DNA of 64,000 nt from Bauldia sp. GTDB taxonomy: Bacteria > Pseudomonadota > Alphaproteobacteria > Rhizobiales > Kaistiaceae. The stretch lies in the NCBI GenBank assembly GCA_026126025.1, contig JAHCJZ010000006.1:1-64000 (forward strand), read 5' to 3'. Position numbers and translations under genes: made by a program. Below are positions 1 to 7,794 of this stretch, in pieces; the stretch's first letter is position 1, and each line of letters opens with the position of its first letter. Under the pieces are notes generated by a model that was not told the DNA's origin, made no database searches, and saw only the letters and a program-made list of their open reading frames with translations.

Positions 1-1285
1 CGGCGGCGAAGATCTGCGCGAGCCGCTCGGCGAGCGCGGCGCGGTAGTGCTTGCGCACCCCCGGGTCGCCCACCGCGTTCGCCGCAGCCTCCAGCTTCTG
101 CTCCAGCGCGGCGCGGCGCTCGGGCGTGTCGAGCGGGGCGTCCTCGGTCTCGCGCATCCACAGCATGTCGATCAGCGGCAGCGCAGCGGCGAGCACCGCC
201 GCCATCGCGTCGGGGCCGGCCTTGCCGATGAGGTCGTCGGGGTCGTTGCCGTCGGGGAGGAGGGCGAAGCGGAGCGAGGCGCCGGGCTTCAGATGCGGCA
301 GTGCGAGGTCGACGGCGCGGTGCGCGGCGCGAAGGCCCGCGCCGTCGCCGTCGAAGCAGAGGATCGGCTCCGGCGCCATCCGCCACAGGAGCTGCAATTG
401 CTGCTCCGTCAGCGCCGTGCCGAGAGGCGCCACGGTATGGACGAAGCCGGCGCGGACCATGGCGATGACGTCGACATAGCCCTCGACCGCGATCACGGTT
501 CCGGCCTTCCGCGCCGCCTCGCGCGCCGGGCCGCCATGGTAAAGGAGGCTCCCCTTCTGGAAGAGCGGCGTCTCGGGCGAGTTGAGGTATTTCGCCTGCG
601 CGTCCGCCGACAGCGCGCGGCCGCCGAAGCCGACGACGCGGCCGCGCATGTCCTCGATCGGGAACATCACGCGGTCGCGGAAGCGGTCGAACGAGACCGG
701 GACGTCGGGGCCGGTGATGATCAATCCAGCTTCCGCCATCAGCTCCTGCGTGAAGCCGTTCCCGGCGAGGTGCTCCTTCAGCGCGCTGCGGCTCGGGCCG
801 GCATAGCCGAGGCGGAAGGCGGCCTGCGTCTCCTGGTTCATGCCGCGGCGGTCGAGATAGGCGCGGGTGGCGGAGCCGGCCGGCGAGCGGAGCGCCTGCT
901 GGTAGAAGCGCGCCGCAGCCTCCAGCACGTCGCGGAGGGTGGAGCGGCGCTCCTCGCGCTCGGCGCTGGCGCGGTCGGGCGCGGGGAGGGACACGCCGGC
1001 CTCGGACGCCAGCTTCTCCACCGCCTCGGGGAAGGAAAGGCCCTCGGTCTCCTGCACGAAGCGGAAGGCGTCGCCCTCGGCGCCGCAGCCGAAGCAATGG
1101 TAGCGCCCGCGCCGGTCGTCGGCGTGGAAGGAGGGCGACTTCTCCTGATGGAACGGGCAGCACGCCCAGTAGTCGCCCTTGGCGGGCTGGGTCTTGCGGC
1201 GGTCCCAGGTGACGCGCCGGCCCACGACCTGGGACAGGGGGAGCCTGTCCCGGATCTCGTCGAGGAGGCCGTCGGGAAATCGCAT
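1..1285 (-). CDS. dnaG: DNA primase DnaG, C-terminus cut off by the window edge
   Basis: DnaG synthesises the RNA primers used by the replisome. The visible 428 residues begin at an ATG at 1285 (MRFPDGLLDEIRDRLPLSQV). The N-terminal CHC2 zinc finger is complete: C43 and H46 in CCPFH, and C64 and C67 in YHCFGCG. The Toprim core follows, with the EGYVD motif at residues 268-272 and a CFDGDGAG metal-binding stretch near residue 310. The DnaB-interacting C-terminal domain lies outside the window. A small membrane-protein gene ends 67 nt upstream on the same strand, and a GatB/YqeY gene lies further upstream. dnaG and yqeY are often neighbours in bacteria, but here a toxin-antitoxin pair separates them. 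Identity is secure; only the 3' end is missing. Confidence 0.97.
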   Translation of the reverse strand, partial: MRFPDGLLDEIRDRLPLSQVVGRRVTWDRRKTQPAKGDYWACCPFHQEKSPSFHADDRRGRYHCFGCGAEGDAFRFVQETEGLSFPEAVEKLASEAGVSLPAPDRASAEREERRSTLRDVLEAAARFYQQALRSPAGSATRAYLDRRGMNQETQAAFRLGYAGPSRSALKEHLAGNGFTQELMAEAGLIITGPDVPVSFDRFRDRVMFPIEDMRGRVVGFGGRALSADAQAKYLNSPETPLFQKGSLLYHGGPAREAARKAGTVIAVEGYVDVIAMVRAGFVHTVAPLGTALTEQQLQLLWRMAPEPILCFDGDGAGLRAAHRAVDLALPHLKPGASLRFALLPDGNDPDDLIGKAGPDAMAAVLAAALPLIDMLWMRETEDAPLDTPERRAALEQKLEAAANAVGDPGVRKHYRAALAERLAQIFAA

Positions 1286-1352
1286 CGGACCGATTCGATT
1301 CGTGTTGATCGACAAAGACCAATAGCGTGGCACGCCGGCCGCCGCTGCCGCG

Positions 1353-1634
1353 TCAGGACTTATCCGACCCTTCCACAGGGGGAAGCATACCGTCCTTCTG
1401 CCGGCGGCGGAGGCGGGCGGTGTCGGCGAGGGCGATGAGGACGCCGAGCCCGGCAAGCACATAGCCCGCCCAGTTGCGACCGACGGCGACCGCCGCGACG
1501 ACGAGCGCCGCCGCCGCGATCTTCCACACCGAGAGCCGCACCGCGACCCCGCCGGCGCGCGCATAAAGCGCCGCGCCCGCGATGACCACGATCGCGAACA
1601 CGGCGACGATGACGAAGGCCCGGGTCTCGTCCAT
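1353..1634 (-). CDS. small hypothetical membrane protein
   Basis: This is a 93-residue protein I cannot assign to a family. It has about three hydrophobic segments: residues near 6-25 (VIVAVFAIVVIAGAALYARA), near 37-52, and near 55-70 (GYVLAGLGVLIALADTA). The C-terminus is charged and cytoplasmic-looking (RLRRRQKDG). The ATG at 1634 is preferred over a GTG nine bases upstream, although neither has a clear ribosome-binding site. It lies 67 nt upstream of dnaG on the same strand and could be co-transcribed with it. High GC and codon use match the surrounding chromosome. Function unknown. Confidence 0.6.
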   Translation of the reverse strand: MDETRAFVIVAVFAIVVIAGAALYARAGGVAVRLSVWKIAAAALVVAAVAVGRNWAGYVLAGLGVLIALADTARLRRRQKDGMLPPVEGSDKS

Positions 1635-1717
1635 GGGCTGCACTTATCGCGCGGTGGTGCGGTTGTCGCGTCCGCATCGGCGGCAACCCGCATCCCCCCA
1701 ACTTGCGATGCGCATTC

Positions 1718-1738
1718 GTATATACTAGTTGTACATAC
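1718..1738. promoter_or_regulatory. imperfect palindrome upstream of brnTA, putative autoregulatory operator
   Basis: This 21-bp imperfect inverted repeat is centred on G1728, with arms GTATATACTA and TTGTACATAC that match at 8 of 10 paired positions. It sits in an AT-rich patch about 105 bp upstream of the BrnT start and overlaps a TATACT element that could be a -10 box. BrnA antitoxins are known to repress their own promoter, so an operator here would be expected. That this particular sequence is the operator is inference. Confidence 0.4.
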
Positions 1739-1842
1739 CGAAGCTGCCGTACTCACCATGCTTGATGAACCCTCAGAAGTCAGGCGATGAGATCGACCTT
1801 CGACTGCTCGTGCGATCGCCCGGGCCGCATCGGGGGTAGAGG

Positions 1843-2172
1843 ATGGAAGAGGGCGGCTGGCGTCCGATCGAGACCATCGAGCTTGCGGCGTTCGAGTGGG
1901 ACGAGAGGAAGCGAGAGGCCAATCTTTCAAAGCACGGGATCGACTTTGCCGATGCTGCCTTGGCCCTGTCGCAGCCCTACCTCGCGATCCGATCGGATCG
2001 CAGCGGCGAGGCCCGCTGGCTGGCGTTGGCGGCCGTCAACGGTCGTGTGATCGCGGTCGTGTACGTCCTGCGGGCAGAGACGTGCAGGATAATTTCTGCC
2101 CGCGCGGCGAGGTCCAATGAGCGAGAAGCGTATAAAGAGCAGTTCGGCGAAGGGGATGCGGGAGTCGGATAG
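1843..2172 (+). CDS. brnT: BrnT family toxin (type II toxin-antitoxin RNase)
   Basis: BrnT is a small RNase of the RelE fold that blocks translation and is neutralised by BrnA. This 109-residue protein shows both family hallmarks: FEWDERKREANLSKHGIDF at about residues 18-36, and RIISARAARSNEREAY near residues 81-96. The ATG follows a GGTAGAGG purine stretch. The toxin gene comes first and overlaps the antitoxin gene by 56 nt, the usual brnT-brnA order. The pair sits between dnaG and a GatB/YqeY gene and has its own AT-rich upstream region, consistent with a small mobile addition. Family assignment is strong; activity is not shown. Confidence 0.88.
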   Translation: MEEGGWRPIETIELAAFEWDERKREANLSKHGIDFADAALALSQPYLAIRSDRSGEARWLALAAVNGRVIAVVYVLRAETCRIISARAARSNEREAYKEQFGEGDAGVG

Positions 2173-2434
2173 TCGGACCGACTGGTCGCGCGTCGATGCG
2201 CAGACGGACCGCGCGATCGATGAAAGGATCGAGTCTGACGAAGACTGGGCGGAGTTCGGAAACGTCGACTGGAGCCAGGCCGTCATCGTCGTGCCCAACC
2301 GGAAGCAGGCCATCTCGATCCGGCTCGACCCGGACGTCCTCGAATACTTTCGGGCGCAGGGCCCCGGCTATCAGAGCCGGATCAATGCGGTCTTGCGGGC
2401 CTTCGTTCGCGACCGGCTGAGGAAGGCTGGATAG
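2117..2434 (+). CDS. brnA: BrnA family antitoxin
   Basis: BrnA binds and inhibits BrnT and acts as a DNA-binding autorepressor of the operon. The 105-residue protein ends in the characteristic ribbon-helix-helix region: KQAISIRLDPDVLEYFRAQG at about residues 63-82, followed by the conserved GYQSRINAVLRAFV. The N-terminal half is acidic and polar (ERIESDEDWAEF) and probably wraps the toxin. The ATG at 2117 lies within the 3' end of brnT (56-nt overlap), so translation is likely coupled. The usual BrnA length is about 80-110 residues, so the gene looks intact. Confidence 0.88.
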   Translation: MSEKRIKSSSAKGMRESDSRTDWSRVDAQTDRAIDERIESDEDWAEFGNVDWSQAVIVVPNRKQAISIRLDPDVLEYFRAQGPGYQSRINAVLRAFVRDRLRKAG

Positions 2435-2531
2435 GTTCCGGCCTTCGATCATTCGCTGCCCGGCTTCGCAGGTCACCGCAGATGGGGTCGGGGTGGGCCG
2501 GGGCGGAAGGCAGAAGTCGAGTCGCTCCAGC

Positions 2532-2981
2532 CTATTGGAGGCGTTGCTTCACGATCTGAATCGCCTTGGCGAAGTCGACCTGGTGGGGGTAGCGGGCCTT
2601 GAGTTCCGCCATGCACTTGCCGAGATCGCGCAGCGAATGGGAATCGGTGTCCTCGATGGCTTTTGCGCAGACGCTCTGGATTTCGCCGTCGGATAGTTGC
2701 GCGGGGAGGAAGGAGCGGATGATCGCGATTTCCTCGAGCTCCTCGTCGGCGAGGGCGATCCGGCCTTCTTCCTCGTAGCCCTTGGCGGATTCCTTCCGCT
2801 GCTTGATCATCTTCATCAGGATCGCCGTGACGTCGTCGTCGGTCAGGCGTTCCTTGCCGGCGGCGCGGGCCGCCATGTCGCGGTCCTTGATCGTCGCGCC
2901 GATGAGGCGAAGGGTGTTCACGCGCCGTTTGTCGTGGGCCTCGGTGGCTTCCTTCAACGCGGCAGTCAGACGTTCACGCAT
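2532..2981 (-). CDS. GatB/YqeY domain-containing protein
   Basis: A 149-residue protein that is full length for the YqeY family. It resembles the tail domain of the GatB subunit of the tRNA-dependent amidotransferase, which may contact tRNA; the cellular role of the stand-alone form is not settled. Family features seen are the N-terminal MRERLTAALKEA, RRVNTLRLIGATIKDRD, the helical KQRKES stretch, LADEELEEIAIIRSFLPAQL in the middle, and DFAKAIQIVKQRL at the end. It is transcribed divergently from carA, with about 220 bp between the two starts. It is commonly found near dnaG. Confidence 0.93.
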   Translation of the reverse strand: MRERLTAALKEATEAHDKRRVNTLRLIGATIKDRDMAARAAGKERLTDDDVTAILMKMIKQRKESAKGYEEEGRIALADEELEEIAIIRSFLPAQLSDGEIQSVCAKAIEDTDSHSLRDLGKCMAELKARYPHQVDFAKAIQIVKQRLQ

Positions 2982-3201
2982 TCCCGGCTCCTGCGCGACC
3001 GGCCGCCCGAATCCGGGCGTGGCGCGCGTATTGTCACTGTCGTTTAAGACACTGATCTTTCAGGGGGTTGCCTAGCGGCCTGCGGTTGACGTTGCGCGGT
3101 GCGCAACCTACCTTCGCCAACGTCAATTTCCCACTCACCGGAAACCCGTGACGGCGGGGCTCTGTGGAAGGGCCCGCGGGGGCCCGCCTCTGATCAGGCG
3201 C

Positions 3202-4419
3202 ATGCATATGATACAGGACGCGGCAGGAATCAAGATCGAGGCCGAAGGATGGCACCAAAGCCGTCCGACCGCCATCCTGGTCCTCGCGGACGGCACGGTG
3301 ATCGAGGGCACGGGGATCGGCGCGGTCGGCAGCGCGCCCGGCGAGGTCTGCTTCAACACCGCGATGACGGGCTATGAGGAGATCCTCACCGACCCGTCCT
3401 ATGCCGGGCAGATCATCACCTTCACCTTCCCGCATATCGGCAATGTCGGCACCAATGACGAGGACATCGAGACGGTCAACATGGCCGGCTCGTCGGGCGT
3501 GCGCGGCTGCGTCCTCAAGGCCGACATCACCGCCCCGTCGAACTATCGCGCCTCGCGGCACCTCGACGCCTGGCTGAAGGCGCGTGGCATCGTCGGCATT
3601 GCCGGCGTCGACACCCGGGCGCTCACCGCGCTGATCCGCACCAAAGGCATGCCCAACGCCGTCATCGCGCACGATCCCGACGGCCGGTTCGACCTCGCGG
3701 CGCTGAAGGCCGAGGCGGCGGCATGGCCGGGGCTCGAAGGCATGGACCTCGCGCGCGAGGTGACGACGGCGCAGACCTATGGCTGGAACGAGACGCCTTG
3801 GGTGTGGGGCGAGGGCTATGGCGAGCAGGTCGCGCCCGACTACCATGTCGTGGCGGTCGATTTCGGCACCAAGCGCAACATCCTCCGCCTCCTCGCCGAG
3901 GCGGGCTGCCGCGTCACGGTGCTGCCGGCGACTGCGACCGCCGAGGACATCCTTGAGCGCAAGCCCGACGGCGTCTTCCTCAGCAACGGCCCGGGCGATC
4001 CGGCGGCGACGGCCGACTATGCCGCGCCGATGATCCGCGGCGTCCTCGACGCCAGGGTGCCGCTCTTCGGCATCTGCCTCGGCCACCAGCTCCTCGGCCT
4101 CGCCATCGGCGGCCGGACGATGAAGATGAAGCAGGGGCATCACGGCGCGAACCACCCGGTGAAGGACCTCACCACTGGGAAGGTCGAGATCACGGCGATG
4201 AACCATGGCTTCGCGGTCGACCAGGAGAGCCTGCCGGCGCGGGCCGAGACGACGCATGTGTCGCTCTTCGACGGCTCCAATGCCGGCCTTCGCCTCAAGG
4301 ACGCGCCGGCCTTCTCGGTGCAGTACCACCCGGAGGCGTCGCCGGGCCCGCGCGACAGCCACTACCTCTTCGGCCGCTTCGTCGAGATGATGAAGGCGAA
4401 GCGCACCGAGGCGGCGTAG
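3202..4419 (+). CDS. carA: carbamoyl-phosphate synthase small (glutaminase) chain
   Basis: CarA hydrolyses glutamine and passes ammonia to CarB for carbamoyl phosphate, which feeds pyrimidine and arginine synthesis. The protein has 405 residues from the ATG at 3202. The N-terminal CPSase domain has AILVLADGTVIEGTGIG and FNTAMTGYEEILTDPSY. The C-terminal class I amidotransferase has nucleophile C292 in GICLGHQLLG and the H376/E378 pair in QYHPEASPG. An in-frame GTG at 3148 would add 18 residues, and an ATG lies at 3208. The 3202/3208 ATGs fit the usual N-terminus better, though no clear ribosome-binding site decides it. carB is not in this window; separation of carA and carB is common in this group. 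Confidence 0.96.
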   Translation: MHMIQDAAGIKIEAEGWHQSRPTAILVLADGTVIEGTGIGAVGSAPGEVCFNTAMTGYEEILTDPSYAGQIITFTFPHIGNVGTNDEDIETVNMAGSSGVRGCVLKADITAPSNYRASRHLDAWLKARGIVGIAGVDTRALTALIRTKGMPNAVIAHDPDGRFDLAALKAEAAAWPGLEGMDLAREVTTAQTYGWNETPWVWGEGYGEQVAPDYHVVAVDFGTKRNILRLLAEAGCRVTVLPATATAEDILERKPDGVFLSNGPGDPAATADYAAPMIRGVLDARVPLFGICLGHQLLGLAIGGRTMKMKQGHHGANHPVKDLTTGKVEITAMNHGFAVDQESLPARAETTHVSLFDGSNAGLRLKDAPAFSVQYHPEASPGPRDSHYLFGRFVEMMKAKRTEAA

Positions 4420-4420
4420 G

Positions 4421-4549
4421 TCAGGCCCGCGCGAACCAGGACGCGACGCGGCGTCGGAAACGGCCGATCGCGCAGGAGAAGCGTGCGTGGCGATCAAGGT
4501 CGATCGCATGGCCGCTCCAGGTGCGGCTCACCCAGATGTCCGACAGCAT
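4421..4549 (-). CDS. possible small basic protein (42 residues)
   Basis: A short reading frame that ends in the intergenic space directly downstream of carA, on the opposite strand. It starts at an ATG preceded by GGGAGACCGGAC, a plausible ribosome-binding site. The product is basic and aromatic-rich (WVSRTW, then FSCAIGRFRRRVASWFARA) with no recognised domain. It would converge with carA, the stop codons lying about 2 nt apart. Short length and lack of a family make this tentative. Confidence 0.3.
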   Translation of the reverse strand: MLSDIWVSRTWSGHAIDLDRHARFSCAIGRFRRRVASWFARA

Positions 4550-4662
4550 GTCCGGTCTCCCGACATGGCAGGGCCCGCCTGCCTCCATAAGAGACTGATT
4601 CGGCGCCGGCTGGGTTAATGAACGGTGTACGGCCACGGCTGGACTTGGCTGGCGGCCGTTGG

Positions 4663-4676
4663 TTGACTTGCGTCAA
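4663..4676. promoter_or_regulatory. FNR/FixK-type box (TTGACTTGCGTCAA)
   Basis: A 14-bp site with perfectly inverted half-sites TTGAC and GTCAA separated by four bases, matching the FNR/Anr/FixK family consensus TTGA(C/T)-N4-(G/A)TCAA. It lies 69 bp before the start of the gene at 4745. Centred at about 4669.5, it could serve as a class II activator site near -41 for a start of transcription around 4711. Which regulator binds cannot be read from this window. Confidence 0.6.
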
Positions 4677-4744
4677 GGAGGCCGGCGGGCGCGCGGCCTA
4701 CCTCGCGCCCAACGCAGTTCGTCAACGCCAGGGAAGGCCAGAGC

Positions 4745-5119
4745 ATGATCCCGAACAGCTTCCGCAAGATCCGCCTCGAGCTCGCGCGCGAGCCGGGCCA
4801 TCCCGAAGGCGAGGCCGGCCACGGCTACGATTTGCTGGCGCCGCTCGACGCGGAGGGACGCCTCGACCCGGCAGAGTGGCGGGCGCATCGCGGCGAATGC
4901 CGGGTGCGGCGGTTCAGGACCGGCGAGGCCGACCAGATCGGCACGCTGTCGCGGCGGCCGGGCGGGTCGTGGTTCTTCGACTATGAGGAGGGCGACGAGG
5001 ACGACGAATCCGGGTTCCGCCTCGGCGACGAACGCTTCGTGCCGGGCGAATATGTCTCGCTGCGCGAGCGCGACGGCAAGATGCACACCTTCCGCGTGAT
5101 CCTGGTCGAGGCGCCCTGA
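4745..5119 (+). CDS. conserved hypothetical protein behind an FNR/FixK box
   Basis: A 124-residue soluble, acidic protein without signal peptide or membrane segment. It begins MIPNSFRKIRLELAREPGHP. The middle has GSWFFDYEEGDEDDE at about residues 75-89, and the end reads PGEYVSLRERDGKMHTFRVI, suggesting a small beta-rich fold. I recognise it only as a conserved alphaproteobacterial protein without assigned function. A perfect FNR/FixK-type box at 4663-4676 precedes it, and the next gene, a cytochrome c, has a related site, so a role under low oxygen is a reasonable guess. An AGGGAAGGCCAGAGC stretch ahead of the ATG supplies the ribosome-binding site. Confidence 0.75.
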   Translation: MIPNSFRKIRLELAREPGHPEGEAGHGYDLLAPLDAEGRLDPAEWRAHRGECRVRRFRTGEADQIGTLSRRPGGSWFFDYEEGDEDDESGFRLGDERFVPGEYVSLRERDGKMHTFRVILVEAP

Positions 5120-5142
5120 CGCTGACCCCGACCCTGAGCCGC

Positions 5143-5156
5143 TTGCGTCAGATCAA
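5143..5156. promoter_or_regulatory. FixK/FNR-like box (TTGCGTCAGATCAA)
   Basis: A 14-bp site that fits the looser FixK2 pattern TTG(A/C)-N6-(T/G)CAA. It lies 57 bp upstream of the cytochrome c start and is the second of four such sites between 4.6 and 7.1 kb. It is weaker than the perfect site at 4663 because the left half-site is TTGCG. Assignment rests on its position and on its company. Confidence 0.45.
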
Positions 5157-5213
5157 GGCCGCGGGCATGCGGGGACGGGACAGTCGCGGTTCGTCGATTC
5201 GAAAGGACGCAGC

Positions 5214-5534
5214 GTGAAGGGATTCGGCCTCATCCTCGCCGGCGCGGCCATCGCCACTCTCGTCGGCGGCGCGGTCGCCGACCCCGATCCAGTGGAAGCG
5301 GGGAGGGCGTTCCTCGCCGAGAACTGCGCCGGCTGCCACGCGATCGACGCGGAGGGCGCGAGCCCGCTCGAAGCGGCGCCGCCCTTCCGCGACCTCCACC
5401 GGCTCTATCCGGTCGAGTATCTGGAGGAAGCGCTGGCCGAGGGCATCGTCACCGGCCATCCCGACATGCCGCAGGCCGTCCTCGAACCCGAGATGATCGC
5501 GGCGGTCATCGCCTATCTCCACACCCTCGAATAG
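5214..5534 (+). CDS. small class I cytochrome c, periplasmic
   Basis: An electron-carrier haem protein of 106 residues. It starts at GTG 5214 behind an AAAGGACGC ribosome-binding site. A signal peptide covers about residues 1-22 (GLILAGAAIATLVGGAVA). The haem site is C38-A-G-C41-H42, and M73-M75 in GHPDMP provides the likely distal methionine, in the usual class I order. The C-terminal helix is EMIAAVIAYLHTL. It is downstream of a FixK/FNR-like box and tail-to-tail with a DUF4389 gene, 9 nt away. Redox partner unknown; regulation by oxygen is inferred from the box. Confidence 0.9.
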   Translation: MKGFGLILAGAAIATLVGGAVADPDPVEAGRAFLAENCAGCHAIDAEGASPLEAAPPFRDLHRLYPVEYLEEALAEGIVTGHPDMPQAVLEPEMIAAVIAYLHTLE

Positions 5535-5543
5535 CTCCCTTCG

Positions 5544-6950
5544 CTACGTCGTCGCCGTCTGGCCGGGCGCGGCCTCGGGGGCCGCGGCCGGCTCGCTGCC
5601 GCCCATGTCGAGGCGGAAGGGCGGGTACTCGTCGCGCATCAGCGCCGCGTACGGAATCACCCGGTAGACCCAGCGGTTGAGTCCGATGAGGAGGTCGAAG
5701 AGCGACGCCGGGTAGCGCCCGGTGAAGAGGAGGACGATGCCGGCGACGAAGGCGAGGATCCCGATCAGGCCGCCGCCGATCTCCAGGACCCGGTCGCCGA
5801 CGAAATCGCTCTGCGACCACACGATGCCGTTCACCAGCACGCCGACGATGATGTAGTGCGGGATCGCCAGCAGCCACCATTTCACCAGCACCAGCCCCTG
5901 CGACAGCCGCTCCGGATAGGCGACGTCGTAGCGCGCCGGGTAGGTCGGATCGTCGGCCAGAGAGAAGGGCGGGTAGCGGTCGGTGCCGAGCGTGGAGAAG
6001 GCATAGAAGCCGACCCGCCACGTCCAGCGCACGATGCCGACATTGATGTCGAAGAGGCCGCGCGGATAGCGCCCGGTGAAGAGGATCGAGAAGAAGGCGA
6101 CGATCGTCAGCAGCACGAAGCCCGCCCAGAGGAAAGCGAGGATGACGATGTGGGGGATGGCGAGGAACCATTTCACCAGCCACATCCAGCGGCTGACATC
6201 CGGATCGAGGTGGCCTTCGAGCACGACGGGGCGCGCCTGGTCTGCCGATGAGCGGGCGGTGCCGACGGCCGGGGCGGGCGGCGAAACGCCGGCCCGGTTG
6301 CCGAAGCCGGCGACGATGAGGCCGACGGCGAGCGCGCCGAGGATCACGCCGCCGATGATCAGCCCCGCCGCGATGGCGAAGAGGAACGGGATGTTGGCGC
6401 CCACCGACGCGGTCGCCGCGATCCCCGCCGAGGCGTCGGCGTTCATGATGACGAGGCTCCACTCGCCCGCCTCCACCTCCCAGGTCATCGACTGGAAGTC
6501 GGAGGTCGAGCCCGAGACCGCCCAGAAGCCGGCCTCGGCCGGCGGCATGGCGGGCGCGTTCCCGTCGATGCGCCGGTAGGTGACCTCGACGCGCCGGTCG
6601 CCGAGCCGGCGCACCTCGTCGCGGCCGACGCCGGAGAGATAGTCGTCCACCGCGTCGGACGGGCCGATGCCGAAAAACACCGGCTTGCCGCCCTCGGCGG
6701 TGACGGTGGCGCGGATGTCGACCAGCCCCGCCGGCAGCCAGTCGCCCGGGCGCGAGGCGATGTCGACGCCCTCCATGGTGATGGCGTAGCTGTCGCTGGC
6801 GAGCGCGTAGGCCGGGCTCGTCACATAGCCGGCGTCGTCGCGGAAGATCGCGTGGGCGACGATCAGCGAGATGCCGCCGACGAAGGCGGCGACGGCCGCG
6901 ATGGCAAGGATGATGCCGAGGATTGCCGAGAGCAGGCGGAACGGGTTCAT
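5544..6950 (-). CDS. DUF4389 membrane protein with two DUF4389 units
   Basis: A 468-residue membrane protein of unknown function. A transmembrane segment at about residues 6-33 is followed by a roughly 150-residue extracytoplasmic region, which includes IDGNAPAMPPAEAGFW. A second membrane helix lies near 190-220. Two similar modules follow, each with WLVKWFLAIPH or LVKWWLLAIPH, then LFTGRYP and DxYPPF motifs; these are the DUF4389 hallmarks. The C-terminal tail is Pro/Ala-rich. The gene is divergent from a DUF998 gene, with two FNR/FixK-type boxes in the 180-bp gap. No enzymatic residues are apparent. Confidence 0.85.
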   Translation of the reverse strand: MNPFRLLSAILGIILAIAAVAAFVGGISLIVAHAIFRDDAGYVTSPAYALASDSYAITMEGVDIASRPGDWLPAGLVDIRATVTAEGGKPVFFGIGPSDAVDDYLSGVGRDEVRRLGDRRVEVTYRRIDGNAPAMPPAEAGFWAVSGSTSDFQSMTWEVEAGEWSLVIMNADASAGIAATASVGANIPFLFAIAAGLIIGGVILGALAVGLIVAGFGNRAGVSPPAPAVGTARSSADQARPVVLEGHLDPDVSRWMWLVKWFLAIPHIVILAFLWAGFVLLTIVAFFSILFTGRYPRGLFDINVGIVRWTWRVGFYAFSTLGTDRYPPFSLADDPTYPARYDVAYPERLSQGLVLVKWWLLAIPHYIIVGVLVNGIVWSQSDFVGDRVLEIGGGLIGILAFVAGIVLLFTGRYPASLFDLLIGLNRWVYRVIPYAALMRDEYPPFRLDMGGSEPAAAPEAAPGQTATT

Positions 6951-7029
6951 GGGCGGTCACCAGGGTTCGCGGTTGCGCCAGCCCGGCGCAGGTCGGTCCT
7001 CACCCCTATGCGCTGCCCGCCCGCCGGCC

Positions 7030-7077
7030 TTGACGCAGCGCAAGTCGCCGGCTGCGGGCCGGCTTGATGCGCGTCAA
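7030..7077. promoter_or_regulatory. two FNR/FixK-type boxes in a divergent promoter region
   Basis: Two 14-bp sites lie 34 bp apart (start to start). The first, TTGACGCAGCGCAA at 7030-7043, fits TTG(A/C)-N6-(T/G)CAA. The second, TTGATGCGCGTCAA at 7064-7077, has half-sites TTGAT and GTCAA around four bases. The second is 60 bp (centre to ATG) upstream of the DUF998 start at 7131, a usual distance for activation. The first is 80-93 bp upstream of the divergent DUF4389 start at 6950. Both genes could therefore be controlled from here. Confidence 0.55.
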
Positions 7078-7130
7078 GGATGGCGCGCATCGATCGGGCC
7101 ATCCTGCCGCTTTCCTTCGGAGGCATCCCG

Positions 7131-7748
7131 ATGAACGCGTTCGAATATACACTCCTCGGCGCTGGCGTGCTGGCTCCGCTCCTCTTTGCCGGCACGGTCC
7201 TGACCGGCGCCGGCATCCGGCCGGGCTATACCCACCGCGCCAATGCGGTGAGCGAGCTGATCGAAAGCGGCGCGCCGCACAAGGCCGGGCTCGACATCGC
7301 CTTCCTCGCCTACAACACGGTCCTCATCGCGTTCTGCGTCGGGCTGGTGCTTTACTTCGACGACGCGCCCGCCGGCATCCGCCTCGGCACCTGGTTCCTG
7401 TTCGGAACGGGCGTCCTCGGGCTCGTCACGTGGCAGTTCCCGATGGATCCGATCGGCCGCCGTGCGACGTTCCGCGGCATCGGCCACCTCGTCCTCGCCG
7501 GGCTGATGTCGCTCGGCACGATGGCGGCGATCGCGAGCTTCGCGGTCGGCGCCGGGAGCCTCGACGGCTGGACGTGGTTCGCCGTCTATTCCTGGATCAC
7601 CTTCGCCTTCGTCCTGACGACCGGTGGTTTCGCCGCGGTCTCCGCCATCGGCCGCTGGCCGACGATGGGTCTTCTCGAGCGCCTGACGATCGGTGGCGGC
7701 CTGCAATGGGTGCTGGTGCTCGCCGTCGCCGTGCTGGTCGCGGCGTGA
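7131..7748 (+). CDS. DUF998 family integral membrane protein
   Basis: A 205-residue membrane protein with about six hydrophobic segments. The first is FEYTLLGAGVLAPLLFAGTV and the last is GLQWVLVLAVAVLVAA. The motifs YTHRANAVSELIESGAPHK and TWQFPMDPIGRRATFRGIGH are typical of DUF998, whose function is unknown. The start is set by a strong GGAGG 7 nt before ATG 7131; an upstream in-frame ATG at 7080 lacks such a site and overlaps the FNR/FixK box region. It is followed by a perfect hairpin at 7757-7778, so it is probably monocistronic. Confidence 0.85.
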   Translation: MNAFEYTLLGAGVLAPLLFAGTVLTGAGIRPGYTHRANAVSELIESGAPHKAGLDIAFLAYNTVLIAFCVGLVLYFDDAPAGIRLGTWFLFGTGVLGLVTWQFPMDPIGRRATFRGIGHLVLAGLMSLGTMAAIASFAVGAGSLDGWTWFAVYSWITFAFVLTTGGFAAVSAIGRWPTMGLLERLTIGGGLQWVLVLAVAVLVAA

Positions 7749-7756
7749 AGGCGAAT

Positions 7757-7778
7757 GGCGGGGACGATTGTCCCCGCC
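7757..7778. terminator. bidirectional hairpin between convergent genes
   Basis: A perfect 9-bp stem GGCGGGGAC / GTCCCCGCC with a GATT loop. It lies 8 nt after the DUF998 stop and 17 nt beyond the end of the converging Rnk-like gene. There is no strong T-run, so it may act as a hairpin stop or pausing site for both directions. Confidence 0.55.
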
Positions 7779-7794
7779 CTTGCGGAAGGCCCGC

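Noticed and set aside
47-1438. Long open frame on the plus strand opposite dnaG
   Set aside because: It is antisense to a clear DnaG with zinc finger and Toprim motifs. Its Arg/Ala/Gly-rich composition is the usual shadow of high-GC coding DNA.
3034-4509. 491-codon open frame antisense to carA
   Set aside because: Shadow of carA: Arg/Asp/His-rich with no domain, while the plus strand has a complete CarA with its catalytic triad.
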